A stretch of DNA of 64,000 nt, taken from Myxococcales bacterium. GTDB lineage: Bacteria > Myxococcota_A > Polyangia > Fen-1088. The notes beneath the pieces were generated by a model. That model was not told the DNA's origin. It saw only the letters and a list, made by a program, of their open reading frames with translations, and made no database searches. The translations under genes were made by a program, and so were the position numbers. Below, piece after piece: positions 1 through 14,595 of this stretch. Within the stretch, counting starts at the first letter, position 1. Each line of letters begins with the position of its first letter. The stretch lies in contig PLNW01000122.1 in assembly GCA_003142855.1 (NCBI GenBank), positions 1 to 64,000 on the forward strand, in the 5' to 3' direction.

Positions 1-18
1 TTCAAACCGTTCGGTGCT

Positions 19-1392
19 CTAGAAGCGCGCCTGCAACTGCGCGGTGAGGATGTCGTTGGGCACCGCCGGGGTCTCCCAGAGGTGCTCGTACGACAGGGTG
101 AACTTGATGTTGGCCGAGCCGTAGGCGAGCAGGGCCACACCCAGCCGGGTCAGACGATCCGTATCGCGGGCCGCGATGGCAGCAGTCGGTTTTGGCGTCA
201 CGGTCGTGTCGTAGCACTTCGGATCGACGGTGCTGGAGAGAAGCGGATCGAACTGGTCCAGGCGAAGTGCGACACCCAGGTAGGGGCCGATGTTTTGCAC
301 GACGGTCACCATCCAGCCCAGGCTCTGGCTGTTGAGGCAGCTGTTGGCCTGGGCGAGGTCGTAGGCACGGTTGGTCTTGCGCGCCCAGATCATCTCGCCC
401 TTGATCGCCAGCCCGCCCACCTCGGGCACGTCGACATAGCCCTGTACGTCCCCTGCCAGACGCGTCTGGGAAAAGGACGTGTACGTATCGGGCAAGAGCT
501 TGCCCGCCGTGCTGCTGGTGTCGATCACGTCGAGCGCGCCGAACTTGGTATCCAGAGTCCGTCCCCACATCCAGGAGAAGCCACCCACCAAAAAACCCAG
601 GTCCGCGCCCAGGCGGCCCACGATGGTCTTGAAGCCGTTGGGATCGTAGCCGTTCTGGACCACGCCGAAATAGTTCGAAGGATCCTTCTGGCCGAAGCTG
701 GCGCCGTTCACCAGGGCGACGTTCAGACGAAGCATTTCGTAGCTGCCTTGCAACCGCAGACCACGATCACGATCGCCCGGGAAGAGTGTGGTTATGACCG
801 ACGCACGCTCGGGCATTTCGCGATCCGCATCCGACTGCAGAATTTCATATCCGAACGGAATCTTGAACTGACCGAGGGTCACGCGCAGATGAAAGGGCGT
901 CCAGGTGTCGACGAAAGTGGCCTCGGCGTCCTTGAGCACCACGCCGTCGTTGTTGTTGGCGTCGATCTGCAGGAAGTACTCGGCATTCTTGCCCTCGTAC
1001 TTGGCCCCGAGGTAGCCGTGGCGCACGTAGAAGCGGTTCTCGCTCTTGTACTTGGACGTGCCGTCCAGTGCGTCCTGGTGGTACTCGTAGCGACCCTGGA
1101 CAAAGCCGCCGACCTTGATCTTTTTCAGGCCGTCCACCGTCGACTGCAGGGCTCCCACCGTCTCTTCGGTCCCCGCCAGCTTGGTCTCGACCGCTTTCAG
1201 GCGCGCATCGAGCGCAGGGCTGACGGACGCCGCGACCGCGGGCGCGGGAGCTGCCGGCGCAGCGGCCTCCACCGGCGGGGCCATCACCGGGGGCGCTTCG
1301 CTGCCCGCCGGAGCCATCTCTTGCGCAAGAACCGCCGGCGCAACCAACAGCGAAATTGCCAAAAGCGTGCCTTGGACTTGTCTGCTCTTCAT
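19..1392 (-). CDS. Outer-membrane porin, phosphate-selective porin O/P-like
   Basis: The 457-residue product begins with a signal peptide (MKSRQVQGTLLAISLLVAPA, cleavage near AQ), followed by an Ala/Pro-rich linker and a short coiled-coil stretch (about residues 60-90, LDARLKAVETKLAG), then a C-terminal beta-barrel ending in phenylalanine, as expected for an outer-membrane protein. Segments such as GGFVQGRYEYHQ, YLGAKYEGKNAEYFLQ and LGQFKIPFGYE resemble the OprO/OprP or carbohydrate porin family. The open frame runs further upstream, but the ATG at 1392 is preceded by AAGGAG and starts the signal peptide, so it is chosen. The gene is divergent from the trehalose synthase gene with about 165 bp between starts. 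The substrate cannot be read from sequence; phosphate, other anions or sugars are possible. Confidence 0.8.
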   Translation of the reverse strand: MKSRQVQGTLLAISLLVAPAVLAQEMAPAGSEAPPVMAPPVEAAAPAAPAPAVAASVSPALDARLKAVETKLAGTEETVGALQSTVDGLKKIKVGGFVQGRYEYHQDALDGTSKYKSENRFYVRHGYLGAKYEGKNAEYFLQIDANNNDGVVLKDAEATFVDTWTPFHLRVTLGQFKIPFGYEILQSDADREMPERASVITTLFPGDRDRGLRLQGSYEMLRLNVALVNGASFGQKDPSNYFGVVQNGYDPNGFKTIVGRLGADLGFLVGGFSWMWGRTLDTKFGALDVIDTSSTAGKLLPDTYTSFSQTRLAGDVQGYVDVPEVGGLAIKGEMIWARKTNRAYDLAQANSCLNSQSLGWMVTVVQNIGPYLGVALRLDQFDPLLSSTVDPKCYDTTVTPKPTAAIAARDTDRLTRLGVALLAYGSANIKFTLSYEHLWETPAVPNDILTAQLQARF

Positions 1393-1557
1393 GGCTTTCA
1401 ATCTCCTTGCGCGCAGGCTAGAGGCCGTGTGTGACGGGCTTGCGACAGCCTCGAAACTTCTCCGCAAACGCGGCAGCCTTCTGATCCTCCAGGAACGTGG
1501 TAGCCTTGGCGTCTGGCCCGAGGTCAGTGATATCCGCCGGCAAAGGCAACGCCCACC

Positions 1558-4875
<3,318 letters not shown>

Positions 4876-4877
4876 CC

Positions 4878-6143
4878 GTGCACGACAGCACCGCGAGCCA
4901 GCGAATTTCATCGACGGTGGCGACCACGGCGCCCGCGACGGCCGAGATCGTGGTCGGGGTGCCCAGCTGCAACCATGCCGCGACGGTAGCCCAGGTTCTG
5001 CGCACAGCCCAGGCCGGGCTAGGCGAGTTCTTCAGTGGGCACGGCAGTTTGCTGGTCAGTGCCGATGTCGGCTCCAGCGACGGCACGCGCGGCCAGGTGC
5101 GCACGCTGCGTGCGGAGAACCCGCTGCTACGCGAGCTGGGGCCGGCTGACGACGCCCCGGACACCACCAGCCCCGGTGTGGAGACGCGCGAGCTGCGCAT
5201 GATCCTGGAGCAGGCGCACGAGGTGCACGCGCGCGCCTGCCTGGTGCTCGACGCCAGCATGACCAGCATGGGCGCGGACTGGGTGGCGCAGCTTGCGCGC
5301 CCCATCCTCGACGACCAGTTCGACATGGTGGTTCCCTATTTCGCTCGGCATAAGCTCGACGGCGCCATCAGCAAGGGCATCGTGTATCCGCTCACCCGCG
5401 CACTCTACGGCAAGCGCGTGCGCCAGCCCCTGGGCAGCGTGTTCGCGCTGTCGAGTCGCCTGGTGGAACGCTTCCTGGCAAGAAGAGTCTGGGACATCGA
5501 GGTCTCCGCCCTGTCCGCCGATGCCCGCGCCGTGAGTGAAACCATCTGCGCCGACTTTGCCTTGTGCCAGGTTTTCCTAGGTCCGGCCGAACACGCGGCA
5601 AGCGCATCGCCGCTGGACTTGAGTTCCATTTTGGCTGCGGTGCTGGGCTCGGTATTCGACGAGATGAACCACAATGTCTCGTATTGGCAGAAGGTGCGCG
5701 GCTCTGAACCGGTTCGCTGGTTCGGCACGCCGGTGGAGATTGCGGGCAATCCGCCCCCGGTGGACGCTCACAAGATGTGGGAGTCGTTCCGCCTCGGCTG
5801 CCGCACCCTGCAGGAAGTGTGGTCCGCGGTCTTGCCACCCGCCACGCTGCTGGCGCTCAAGTATCTGGCCCGAGACGACGCGGCCACGCTGGCCGACGAT
5901 CTGTGGGCGCGCATCGTGTACGACTTCGCGCTCGGTTACCGTTTGCACGTGATGAACCGCGGCCACCTCTTGCGCGCGCTGACCCCGCTGTACCTGGGCT
6001 GGCTGGCGTCTTTCGTGCGCGAGATGAGCGCCGCGCCTTCCCAGGACGTGGAACGGAGGGTGCAGCAGCTCTCCATGGTTTACGAAGCCCAGAAGCCCTA
6101 TCTAATCTCTCGCTGGCGCTGGCCCGATCGCTTTAACCCCTAG
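4878..6143 (+). CDS. Glycosyltransferase, divergent glucosylglycerate-synthase-like (GT81-type)
   Basis: The 421-residue protein starts at GTG two bases after treS. It has a GT-A fold start (IVVGVPSCNHAATVAQVL), a nucleotide-sugar loop (SADVGSSDGT) and a segment, KLDGAISKGIVYPLTRALYG, that strongly resembles glucosyl-3-phosphoglycerate or glucosylglycerate synthases. The role would be synthesis of a glycosylated glycerate-type compatible solute, which fits the trehalose gene before it. Several positions I expect to be acidic are changed: the PIGGDF-type motif reads PLGSVFALS, the DxD-like spot reads LDASM, and the downstream GIDIW-type segment reads SADARA. It may therefore have altered specificity or be inactive. 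The family match is from memory of motifs, not a search. Confidence 0.6.
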   Translation: MHDSTASQRISSTVATTAPATAEIVVGVPSCNHAATVAQVLRTAQAGLGEFFSGHGSLLVSADVGSSDGTRGQVRTLRAENPLLRELGPADDAPDTTSPGVETRELRMILEQAHEVHARACLVLDASMTSMGADWVAQLARPILDDQFDMVVPYFARHKLDGAISKGIVYPLTRALYGKRVRQPLGSVFALSSRLVERFLARRVWDIEVSALSADARAVSETICADFALCQVFLGPAEHAASASPLDLSSILAAVLGSVFDEMNHNVSYWQKVRGSEPVRWFGTPVEIAGNPPPVDAHKMWESFRLGCRTLQEVWSAVLPPATLLALKYLARDDAATLADDLWARIVYDFALGYRLHVMNRGHLLRALTPLYLGWLASFVREMSAAPSQDVERRVQQLSMVYEAQKPYLISRWRWPDRFNP

Positions 6144-6173
6144 TTCGACAGGCGGAGAAAGGAGCGTTTTGTC

Positions 6174-6875
6174 ATGTGGGATCAAATCAAGGACGCACTT
6201 TACGGGGCCACCCACCGCGTCGTGGTGGGGGTAGCCAATTTCTTGCCCGCGCTGCTGGCCCTGGTGCTGGCGGTCTTGCTGTCGTCGCTGGTGGGCTGGC
6301 TGCTGGGCGCCCTGGTGGGCGTGATCCTGCGCGCGCTTGACTGCGACAAGCGCCTGCAGAAATGGGGCTTCGTGGTTCTGGCCGAATGGTCACCCAAGAA
6401 CAGCCCCACCCTGCTCTTGCGCAAGACCGTCACCTGGACCGTGGTGGTGTTGGGCTGGTTGGTCGGGCTGACCGCCTTCGGCGCCGGGGTCACGCCACAG
6501 TTGATCGTCAACGTGGTGGAGTCCCTGCCCAACCTGGGCACGGCCATTGTGCTGGTGTTGTTGGGCGTGTTGCTGGCGCGCTTTCTCTCGCGCGCGGTGC
6601 TCATCAGCGCGGTCAACATGCAGATTCATTCAGCGCGCCTGCTCAGCCTGGCGGTCAAATGGCTGGTGCTGGTCTTTGCCGCGGCCATGGCACTCGACCA
6701 TCTGCACGTGGGTGGCGAGATCGTGCGTCTGGGCTTTGCCATTCTCTTCGGCGGAATCGTGCTGGCCGTGGCGCTCGCCATCGGGCTAGGCTCCAAGGAA
6801 ATCGTCAGTCGATCCTGGGAGCGGCAAGCCCACGGCAAGGACGAGCCGCCCGAGGATGCATTGAAGCACCTGTGA
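6174..6875 (+). CDS. Small membrane protein, TM-helix / mechanosensitive-channel-like
   Basis: The 233-residue protein has about five hydrophobic segments (near residues 22-52, 86-105, 116-140, 155-175 and 182-205). The last reads FAILFGGIVLAVALAIGLGS, a Gly/Ala-rich helix resembling the pore helix of MscS-family channels, but the beta domain of MscS is absent; the protein stops soon after KEIVSRSWE. This matches the conserved TM-helix-repeat family of small MscS-related proteins. It lies 30 bp after the glycosyltransferase with a GGAGAAAGGAG-like ribosome site before the ATG. A role in osmotic release would suit its compatible-solute neighbours, but that is inference. It converges on the next gene with only four bases between stop codons. 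Confidence 0.65.
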   Translation: MWDQIKDALYGATHRVVVGVANFLPALLALVLAVLLSSLVGWLLGALVGVILRALDCDKRLQKWGFVVLAEWSPKNSPTLLLRKTVTWTVVVLGWLVGLTAFGAGVTPQLIVNVVESLPNLGTAIVLVLLGVLLARFLSRAVLISAVNMQIHSARLLSLAVKWLVLVFAAAMALDHLHVGGEIVRLGFAILFGGIVLAVALAIGLGSKEIVSRSWERQAHGKDEPPEDALKHL

Positions 6876-6879
6876 GCTG

Positions 6880-8151
6880 TCACACCGACGCGAACAGCCG
6901 CGTCCACGCCGCCTGCAGCTCGGGCGCCACCGCGAACAGGCGGGCCTCAATCCGGTTGGCATCACCTTCGGGCTCGCAGGACGCGACCACGGCCCACACG
7001 TCGAGGGTTTGTTTGGGCGTTTCCACGTCGATCCGGATCATGCTGTTTTCGCGAATCTTGATCTTGCCGACAAAAGCAATTCCGTCGCGCGACAGGTAGG
7101 TGCCCTGGCAGGGCACGTTGCCACTCGAGCGCAGAAGACCCACCTTCAAGTCCACCGCCTTGTGGGGCGGTGCCAGCGCGCTCGGCGGCCGCGCCACTTG
7201 GTTGGGAACCGGCGTGGCTTCAACTTCGGGGACTGCGGTCGTCTCGTCGATGGCGCTGACCGATGCGGCGACGGTGGACAGAATGGTCACCATGTACTCG
7301 GCCTCGTCAATCCGCAGAGGCGCCGCCTTCATCAGGTCGCTGGTGTTGGGATGGGGCTCCTTCTCCAGGGCTTCCACCAGCTTGTCGGAGGCTGCCACGA
7401 TGTCCACCATCGCGCGATAGGCGCCCGCTCGCTGGGGTGCGTGATGGTTGGTGATCACCGACGAGAGCAAGGGCGAGAGGTTCCAGCGCTGAGCAGTGAG
7501 GATGCCGAGTTTGAGGTGCACCTGTTCTGCAGCTTCAGCCCAGGCCGCTTCAGTCAAGACCCGCGTGTCGTGCGTGCGCGCGAGGACGTCTTCAAACCCG
7601 CACACGGCCACCACCCGTCCAAAGTCGTGCAACAGCCCACACACATAGGCCTCCTCAGCGTCGGTCTGGCGCCAGTAGGCCAGGGCTCGACAGCACAACG
7701 CCGACACCAGCGCCTGGCGCCACACCCGGAAGCGGACCGCGGCCAGCGGCCCATTCTCGACGGCGAAACCGCCCACACTCAGGGCCATGGCAATGCGCGC
7801 CACCTCGGTGGCGCCGATGCGCATGATGGCCGCGCCCAGGGTGGTGGTGGGAGTGACCCGGCGGTAGACCGCGGAATTGGCGTAACGGAGCAGGGTCGCG
7901 GCCAAGCTCTGATCCTCACCTGCAATCCGCTCCAGCTCACCAATTCCAAACTCGCCCCGGGCAATCACCCGGCGCAGGCGCACCGCAATCGCCGGATAGG
8001 GCGGAATGCGCAGAGCGTTCCGATTCATCAGATCAATGACGCGGGGAATCAGATCAGCAGCGTCGGCCACGGGACGAGAGTTTACCTGCGCTGGGGCCGG
8101 TCTCAAAGCAGCCTGCGCAGACGAAAGGTCGAGCAGCTCGCGGGATGTCAC
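6880..8151 (-). CDS. HDOD domain protein with C-terminal PilZ-like domain
   Basis: The open frame extends upstream into the previous gene, but the GTG at 8151 overlaps that gene's TGA by four bases (GTGA), giving a 423-residue product, which I prefer. Residues about 45-260 form an HDOD domain (LRIPPYPAIAVRLRRVI, LLRYANSAVYR, CGLLHDFGRVVAV). The last hundred residues (GLLRSSGNVPCQGTYLSRDG, then RIEARLF) look like a PilZ domain, although the usual RxxxR and D/NxSxxG motifs are degenerate, so cyclic-di-GMP binding is uncertain. HDOD proteins lack phosphodiesterase chemistry and act as signalling scaffolds. It is the last gene of an apparent four-gene minus-strand operon starting with the hybrid kinase. 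Confidence 0.8.
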   Translation of the reverse strand: MTSRELLDLSSAQAALRPAPAQVNSRPVADAADLIPRVIDLMNRNALRIPPYPAIAVRLRRVIARGEFGIGELERIAGEDQSLAATLLRYANSAVYRRVTPTTTLGAAIMRIGATEVARIAMALSVGGFAVENGPLAAVRFRVWRQALVSALCCRALAYWRQTDAEEAYVCGLLHDFGRVVAVCGFEDVLARTHDTRVLTEAAWAEAAEQVHLKLGILTAQRWNLSPLLSSVITNHHAPQRAGAYRAMVDIVAASDKLVEALEKEPHPNTSDLMKAAPLRIDEAEYMVTILSTVAASVSAIDETTAVPEVEATPVPNQVARPPSALAPPHKAVDLKVGLLRSSGNVPCQGTYLSRDGIAFVGKIKIRENSMIRIDVETPKQTLDVWAVVASCEPEGDANRIEARLFAVAPELQAAWTRLFASV

Positions 8152-9119
8152 CGCATGGACCTCTGGGCTTTGGGGCGACTTTTCGATGCCACCGCCGCCA
8201 TGACTGCCCCGCGCTCGAGAGTGGAAAGCAGTTTCCCGGCCTCTTTTCTCAGTTTCTCCATGCGCGCGCTGTCGAACCCCAAGGCGCTGCGGGCATGGGC
8301 CAGGGCATTGTCGCTGGTCACATCGCAGTTGTGGCCGTCGAGCACGATGCCCAACCCCACATCGCGGGTCAGGTCTTCGGCCAGCGCCACCACCGCAGCG
8401 AGCGGGTGCACCAAGCCATCGATCGCCACATCGTGGTGGTGGCCCAGCACAAGCGTCACGTCGGCAGGCAACCTCCACAGACTAGCCACCGTGGCCGATG
8501 CCTCCTGGTGGCACTGCTGCAAGGCCATCGCGAGCGTGGCGGGATCGAACCCCGCTTCCGTGTGCTTCTGCTCGCCCAGCACGATGAGTGCCGCCGCTAT
8601 CCCGATGTCGTGGAGCAGCCCACACAGGAAGGCATACTCCGAGGCCAGGGGCGTGAAACTGGACACCATGCGGGCCAAGTACGCGCAGGCCGTGCTGTGG
8701 CGGCGCACCATCTCCATCGCGTCGCCGTAGGCGCGCGAGCGGAAGACGCGCGTGCCCAGGGAGACCTCCCAGGCGATCTCCGACAGGTTGCGCAGACCCA
8801 GACGCACCACTGCGTCCTGCAGCGAAGTGATGGTCCCCACGGGCGCAAAGGCCGCCGACTGCGCGATCTTGAGCACGCGCCCGGCCAGCATGGGGTCCTT
8901 TCGCATCACCTCGACTACCTTGGTCGCGTCCACGTCCACCTGCTGGGTCAGCCCATGAACTTCCAGGGCCGCGGCCGGCAGCAACGGCGGCGTGTAGCCA
9001 GGCGAGCTGAAATGCGCGCGCAAGCGCCCCGCGAACTGATCGGCCGTCTCCACCAGGATTCTATCGTTGGCAATCGCGTGTTGGCCTTTGCCGTAGGTGG
9101 AATTGTTGGTGTAGCCCAT
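8148..9119 (-). CDS. HDOD domain signalling protein
   Basis: The 323-residue protein is almost entirely one HDOD domain, with LPAAALEVHGLTQQVDVDAT, an ILKIAQSA-like helix (RVLKIAQSAAFAP), AVVRLGLRNLSEIAWE and CGLLHDIGIAAALIV. The HD dyad is kept in LLHDIG, but the remaining metal ligands of true HD-GYP enzymes are not evident, as usual for HDOD. It sits between two other HDOD genes, 20 bp after the one upstream and overlapping the one downstream by four bases, so the three are probably co-translated. The function is probably regulatory; the target is unknown. Confidence 0.85.
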   Translation of the reverse strand: MGYTNNSTYGKGQHAIANDRILVETADQFAGRLRAHFSSPGYTPPLLPAAALEVHGLTQQVDVDATKVVEVMRKDPMLAGRVLKIAQSAAFAPVGTITSLQDAVVRLGLRNLSEIAWEVSLGTRVFRSRAYGDAMEMVRRHSTACAYLARMVSSFTPLASEYAFLCGLLHDIGIAAALIVLGEQKHTEAGFDPATLAMALQQCHQEASATVASLWRLPADVTLVLGHHHDVAIDGLVHPLAAVVALAEDLTRDVGLGIVLDGHNCDVTSDNALAHARSALGFDSARMEKLRKEAGKLLSTLERGAVMAAVASKSRPKAQRSMR

Positions 9120-9139
9120 GGTCCGTCTGTCCTTCGCCG

Positions 9140-10078
9140 CTAGCGGAAAAGCATGAGGGCCTCATCGCGAAGCGCGGACGCCTCGGAGACTGTGGCCACG
9201 ATGTCTTTTTCGCGAATGCCGCCGCGAATCGCGTCCGGGCCGTCGGCCAGGCGTTTGAGGGCGACACCGTCGGTCGGCTTGTCGCTGGAGACCAGCGTGT
9301 CGATCACGTCCGCGATACGCAAGACGGCCACCAGGACCGCCACCGGGCCGCCTTCCTGATAGGCGCGCGCGGGTTGGTGGTGCCAGGCCACGATCTTGGG
9401 CACGGGATAGGGCAGGCCCCATTTGGCCAGAACATGCCCGCCCAGCACCGCGTGATCGTAGCCCAGGAATTCGCGTTCCTGAAGGTGAAGTTCGTCGGGA
9501 ACACCAACGGCGGCCGCCACCAACTCCGCATAGCTGTGGTGGCGGGTCTGCATGATGAGCAGCTTGCCGATGTCGTGCAGCAGGCCCACCAAGAAAGCCA
9601 TCGCAGGAGCGGCCCCGTCACTCATGCGGTAGGCGAGTGCGCGCACGATGGCGGCCGTGCCCACACAATGCTCGCGCACCGCCTTGCCCGCACCCTTGAG
9701 ATCGGCGAACGCCGTCATGGCCGCCATGCCACTGGCCAGGTCGATGACCGTTCGGGCTCCCATTCTGACAATGGCGTCTTGGATCGAAGCGCAGGGCATC
9801 CGCGCATGAAACGCAGCCGAATTGGCCACGCGAAGGATGCGGGCAGCCAGGGCGGGATCCTCCTCGATGAGATCGCGCACCTGCTCCACCCTGAAGTCAG
9901 GGCGCGCGACGCAAGCGATTACTTTCTGCACCACCACCGGGAAAGGCCTCAATCCCTCAATCTCGGCCAAGTGAGCGGCCAGGCTGTCCGCCGCCTTGCC
10001 GTCGGCGACAGCCGGATCATCCTCACCGAACCACAGTTCCTCCAGCACCGATGTCGACAACTTCACCATGACAGTCAT
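9140..10078 (-). CDS. HDOD domain signalling protein
   Basis: The 312-residue protein has an acidic N-terminal 30 residues, then an HDOD domain: LRPFPVVVQKVIACVARPDF, ILRVANSAAFHARMPCASIQ, DAIVRMGARTVIDLASGM and VGLLHDIGKLLIMQTRHHSY. This copy keeps a fuller HD-type appearance (HDIGK, then DHAVLGGHVLAKWGLP and AWHHQP) than its two downstream neighbours. It begins six bases after the stop of the hybrid histidine kinase, indicating co-transcription and a possible functional link with it. The ATG at 10078 is used; an in-frame ATG three codons later is an alternative. Confidence 0.85.
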   Translation of the reverse strand: MTVMVKLSTSVLEELWFGEDDPAVADGKAADSLAAHLAEIEGLRPFPVVVQKVIACVARPDFRVEQVRDLIEEDPALAARILRVANSAAFHARMPCASIQDAIVRMGARTVIDLASGMAAMTAFADLKGAGKAVREHCVGTAAIVRALAYRMSDGAAPAMAFLVGLLHDIGKLLIMQTRHHSYAELVAAAVGVPDELHLQEREFLGYDHAVLGGHVLAKWGLPYPVPKIVAWHHQPARAYQEGGPVAVLVAVLRIADVIDTLVSSDKPTDGVALKRLADGPDAIRGGIREKDIVATVSEASALRDEALMLFR

Positions 10079-10084
10079 CTATCT

Positions 10085-11860
<1,776 letters not shown>

Positions 11861-12022
11861 GTCCAGTTGCCTGGGACCGCGGATCGGATCTGCCTTCAGC
11901 CAAATTGTCGGCTCACCACCGTCAATTCCTAAGTGCAGGCGTCAAGATCCCGACGGCCACAACCAGGGAAGTTTCTGCATCCACGAAAGCTATTGGCCAA
12001 ACGAACCGATACCTGTAGCACT

Positions 12023-14023
12023 ATGGCCAGCGCCCACCTGACCGTTGACATGTGCAGCGGGACGGACAGCCCCGTCCCGTCCGCAGCAGCAAGGGCAGCC
12101 CCGATGGTGGGCCAGACTCTGGGATCGTTCCGCATCACCGGGCTGCTGGGCGAGGGTGGCATGGGCCGGGTGTACGGGGCCGAGCATGTGTTGATCGGAC
12201 GCAAGGCCGCCATCAAGGTGCTGGCGCCGGAAGTCGCGTCGAACACCGACGTAGTCACGCGCTTCTTCAACGAGGCCCGCGCCGTCAACGACATTCGCCA
12301 TCCCAACATTGTCGAGGTGACGGACCTCGGCCATTTCGGCGCCCAGCCCTACATCGTGATGGAGCTGCTGGAAGGCGAGACGCTGGAAGATCGCCTGGCT
12401 CGGGTCTCTGTGCTCGACCCGGTTTCTGCCATCCAGATCCTGACCCAGGTTGCGTCTGCCGTGGGCGCAGCCCACGAGCACAGCATGGTCCACCGCGATC
12501 TAAAGCCGGCCAATATCTTCTTGTGCCAGCACCCGGACTATCCCGACTTCGTCAAGGTGTTGGATTTTGGCATCGCCAAGCTGACCGCGACCCGCGAGCA
12601 AGGGACGGGACAGCGAACTGCGTGTGGAGCCATCATCGGAACTCCGGCCTACATGTCGCCTGAGCAGTGCTTGGGCGACGCCAACCTGGACCATCGCAGC
12701 GACATCTACGCGTTGGGCGTGGTGACCTATCAGATGATGACCGGCCGGCGTCCTTTCGATGCCGACACGGCGGGACGTCTCATCATACTGCACGTGCAAG
12801 CCACGCCGCCTCCCCCTTGCTCGGTCAATCCCGCGCTGCCACCGGCCATCGGCGCCGTCATTCTTCGCGCGCTCGAAAAGCAACCTGAGCATCGCTTCGC
12901 AAGCATGCGTGAGTTTCGTGACGCTCTCCTGGCGGCGGTGGCAGGCACCGCGCCGCTCTTGCCAGCCAACAGCAACGCCCGCGCGCCGTCGACGATTGTC
13001 CCCTTGTCCACAGCGGATTCGATGGGGGCGACCTTGCTGTGCGACCTGCCCACGGTGATGGGTACGACTCCGCCGCCGCTCACGCGGGCGCCGGCCACAA
13101 TCCCCACACCGGTCATGCCGCGGCCCGCGCCGGTCACGCCCACTCCCACCGCCGAGCGGATCAACAAGCAAGCCCTGGCCCTGCGTCTGGTGGAAATCGT
13201 GCGCTCGCGCATTCACAGCGGCACCCTGCCGCTGCCCCAGCTTTCCCCCCGCATGCTGCGTTGTTTGAACCTGGCCGCGGTACCCGAGTTCTCGTTTGCT
13301 GGCATGGCCGCGGTGCTGACCGAGGAACCACACCTGGCCACACGCGTGGTCCAGGTGGCCAACAGCACCGGCCCCACGCGCTTGCCTGCGCGCAACGCCG
13401 AACAAGCCATCGGCCGATTGGGCGCCACCGGCGTGCGCACCGCCCTGCTGGAAATCGCCGCGCGCCCGGTGCTGGAATCGCGCGAGCCACGCATCGCTGA
13501 CATTTTCAAGCAGCCCTGGCAACACGCCCTGGCCGTCGCCCTGCTGACCCAGAGGCTGATGCAGGCGCGTGGCTGCAACGACGCCGTGGCCGCGGAGGCC
13601 TTTCTCGCGGGGCTGCTCCACGACACCGGCAAGCCTGTGGTGGCTGCGCTCTTGCTCGACGTCGAGCGACAGATGGCCAGCACTAAAGGTCGCCGCCTAA
13701 TATCCGATGATGTGATGGTCACGTGCATCGAAGTCACCTCGGCGTCGGCTGGCGCGCGGGTGGCGTGTACCTGGCAACTGTCAGACGCTGCGGCGCGAGC
13801 CATCGAAGGCGCCAGCGGCCAAGCCACACCCGGTTGGTCGCTGAGCCACGCCATCAAGTTGGCCGACGCGCTGGCTTCGCTCGACGGGTTTCACCTGCGG
13901 CGCGACGACATGACCCGGGCGCCCGAGGTGGTGGAGGAGATCCGACGCGCCACCGCCATCGACGAGCCGACCCTCGCGCAAGTGGTCGCGGGTTTGCGCG
14001 ACTCCGTCCTGCGACGCTGCTAG
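12023..14023 (+). CDS. Ser/Thr protein kinase fused to an HDOD domain
   Basis: From the ATG at 12023 the product is 666 residues; an earlier GTG at 11933 would add 30 basic residues that look non-coding. The kinase domain (about residues 28-300) is complete: GEGGMGRVYG, the Lys in AAIKVLAP, HRDLKPANI (about 157), DFGIAK (about 181) and the APE-like PAYMSPEQ. A Pro/Thr-rich linker (about 310-375) follows. The C-terminal part is an HDOD domain (PLPQLSPRMLRCLNLAA, VVQVANSTG, LAGLLHDTGK near 530). No transmembrane helix is evident, so it is probably cytoplasmic. The gene is divergent from the hybrid kinase/HDOD operon and upstream of an FHA protein gene. The fusion ties phosphorylation to an HDOD scaffold; its substrate is unknown. 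Confidence 0.9.
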   Translation: MASAHLTVDMCSGTDSPVPSAAARAAPMVGQTLGSFRITGLLGEGGMGRVYGAEHVLIGRKAAIKVLAPEVASNTDVVTRFFNEARAVNDIRHPNIVEVTDLGHFGAQPYIVMELLEGETLEDRLARVSVLDPVSAIQILTQVASAVGAAHEHSMVHRDLKPANIFLCQHPDYPDFVKVLDFGIAKLTATREQGTGQRTACGAIIGTPAYMSPEQCLGDANLDHRSDIYALGVVTYQMMTGRRPFDADTAGRLIILHVQATPPPPCSVNPALPPAIGAVILRALEKQPEHRFASMREFRDALLAAVAGTAPLLPANSNARAPSTIVPLSTADSMGATLLCDLPTVMGTTPPPLTRAPATIPTPVMPRPAPVTPTPTAERINKQALALRLVEIVRSRIHSGTLPLPQLSPRMLRCLNLAAVPEFSFAGMAAVLTEEPHLATRVVQVANSTGPTRLPARNAEQAIGRLGATGVRTALLEIAARPVLESREPRIADIFKQPWQHALAVALLTQRLMQARGCNDAVAAEAFLAGLLHDTGKPVVAALLLDVERQMASTKGRRLISDDVMVTCIEVTSASAGARVACTWQLSDAAARAIEGASGQATPGWSLSHAIKLADALASLDGFHLRRDDMTRAPEVVEEIRRATAIDEPTLAQVVAGLRDSVLRRC

Positions 14024-14595
14024 TCGGCCTCACGGCCGCAACCAAGGGGTGTGAGGGAGTCATCTCGTTCGCTACCTGCCGCCGAGAACACAGTGGGGAG
14101 AGGGGAGGCCACAGAGCCGGAGAAGATCACGCTCGCTGTACTACCAAACCCAGGGCTCGCCTGAGTTGACGTTGGCATGCTACAGCGCGATCGCAGGCTC
14201 TCAATGTACGAGCGCGGAAAGCCTTGCAACTGAGGCGATCTCTGGGCTTAGCGTCGGGTTTCTTCGCGAGCCGCGAAGATGCTTTCGCAACGCTCGAACA
14301 TCATTCCCGTTTTCTCCGACTCTGCGAACTCCCCTCTCACCTCTGTACTACCAGGGTGCCGTTGCTTCGCGGGCCGCGAAGATTTTTCGCAACGCCCGAA
14401 CATCATTCCGGTTTCTCCGACTCTGTGAACTCCCCTCTCACCTCTGTGTGCTCAGCGGCCGGCGGCTGACAAGACGAATCACCTCACCCGTTTGGTTGCG
14501 GCCGCGAGGCCGCCCTGTGTTCTCAACGGCGGCTGGCTGTCGAGATGAATCACCTCACATGTCTTCTGTGGTGGAGGAGCTGTCGTACAAAGTAA

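Noticed and set aside
82..1434. A long plus-strand open frame opposite the porin gene
   Set aside because: It is the antisense of the porin. The minus strand has signal peptide, ribosome site and family motifs; the plus frame has none.
7009..8730. Long plus-strand frame across two HDOD genes
   Set aside because: It crosses the overlap of two well-supported minus-strand genes and shows only composition-driven sequence; high GC produces such frames.
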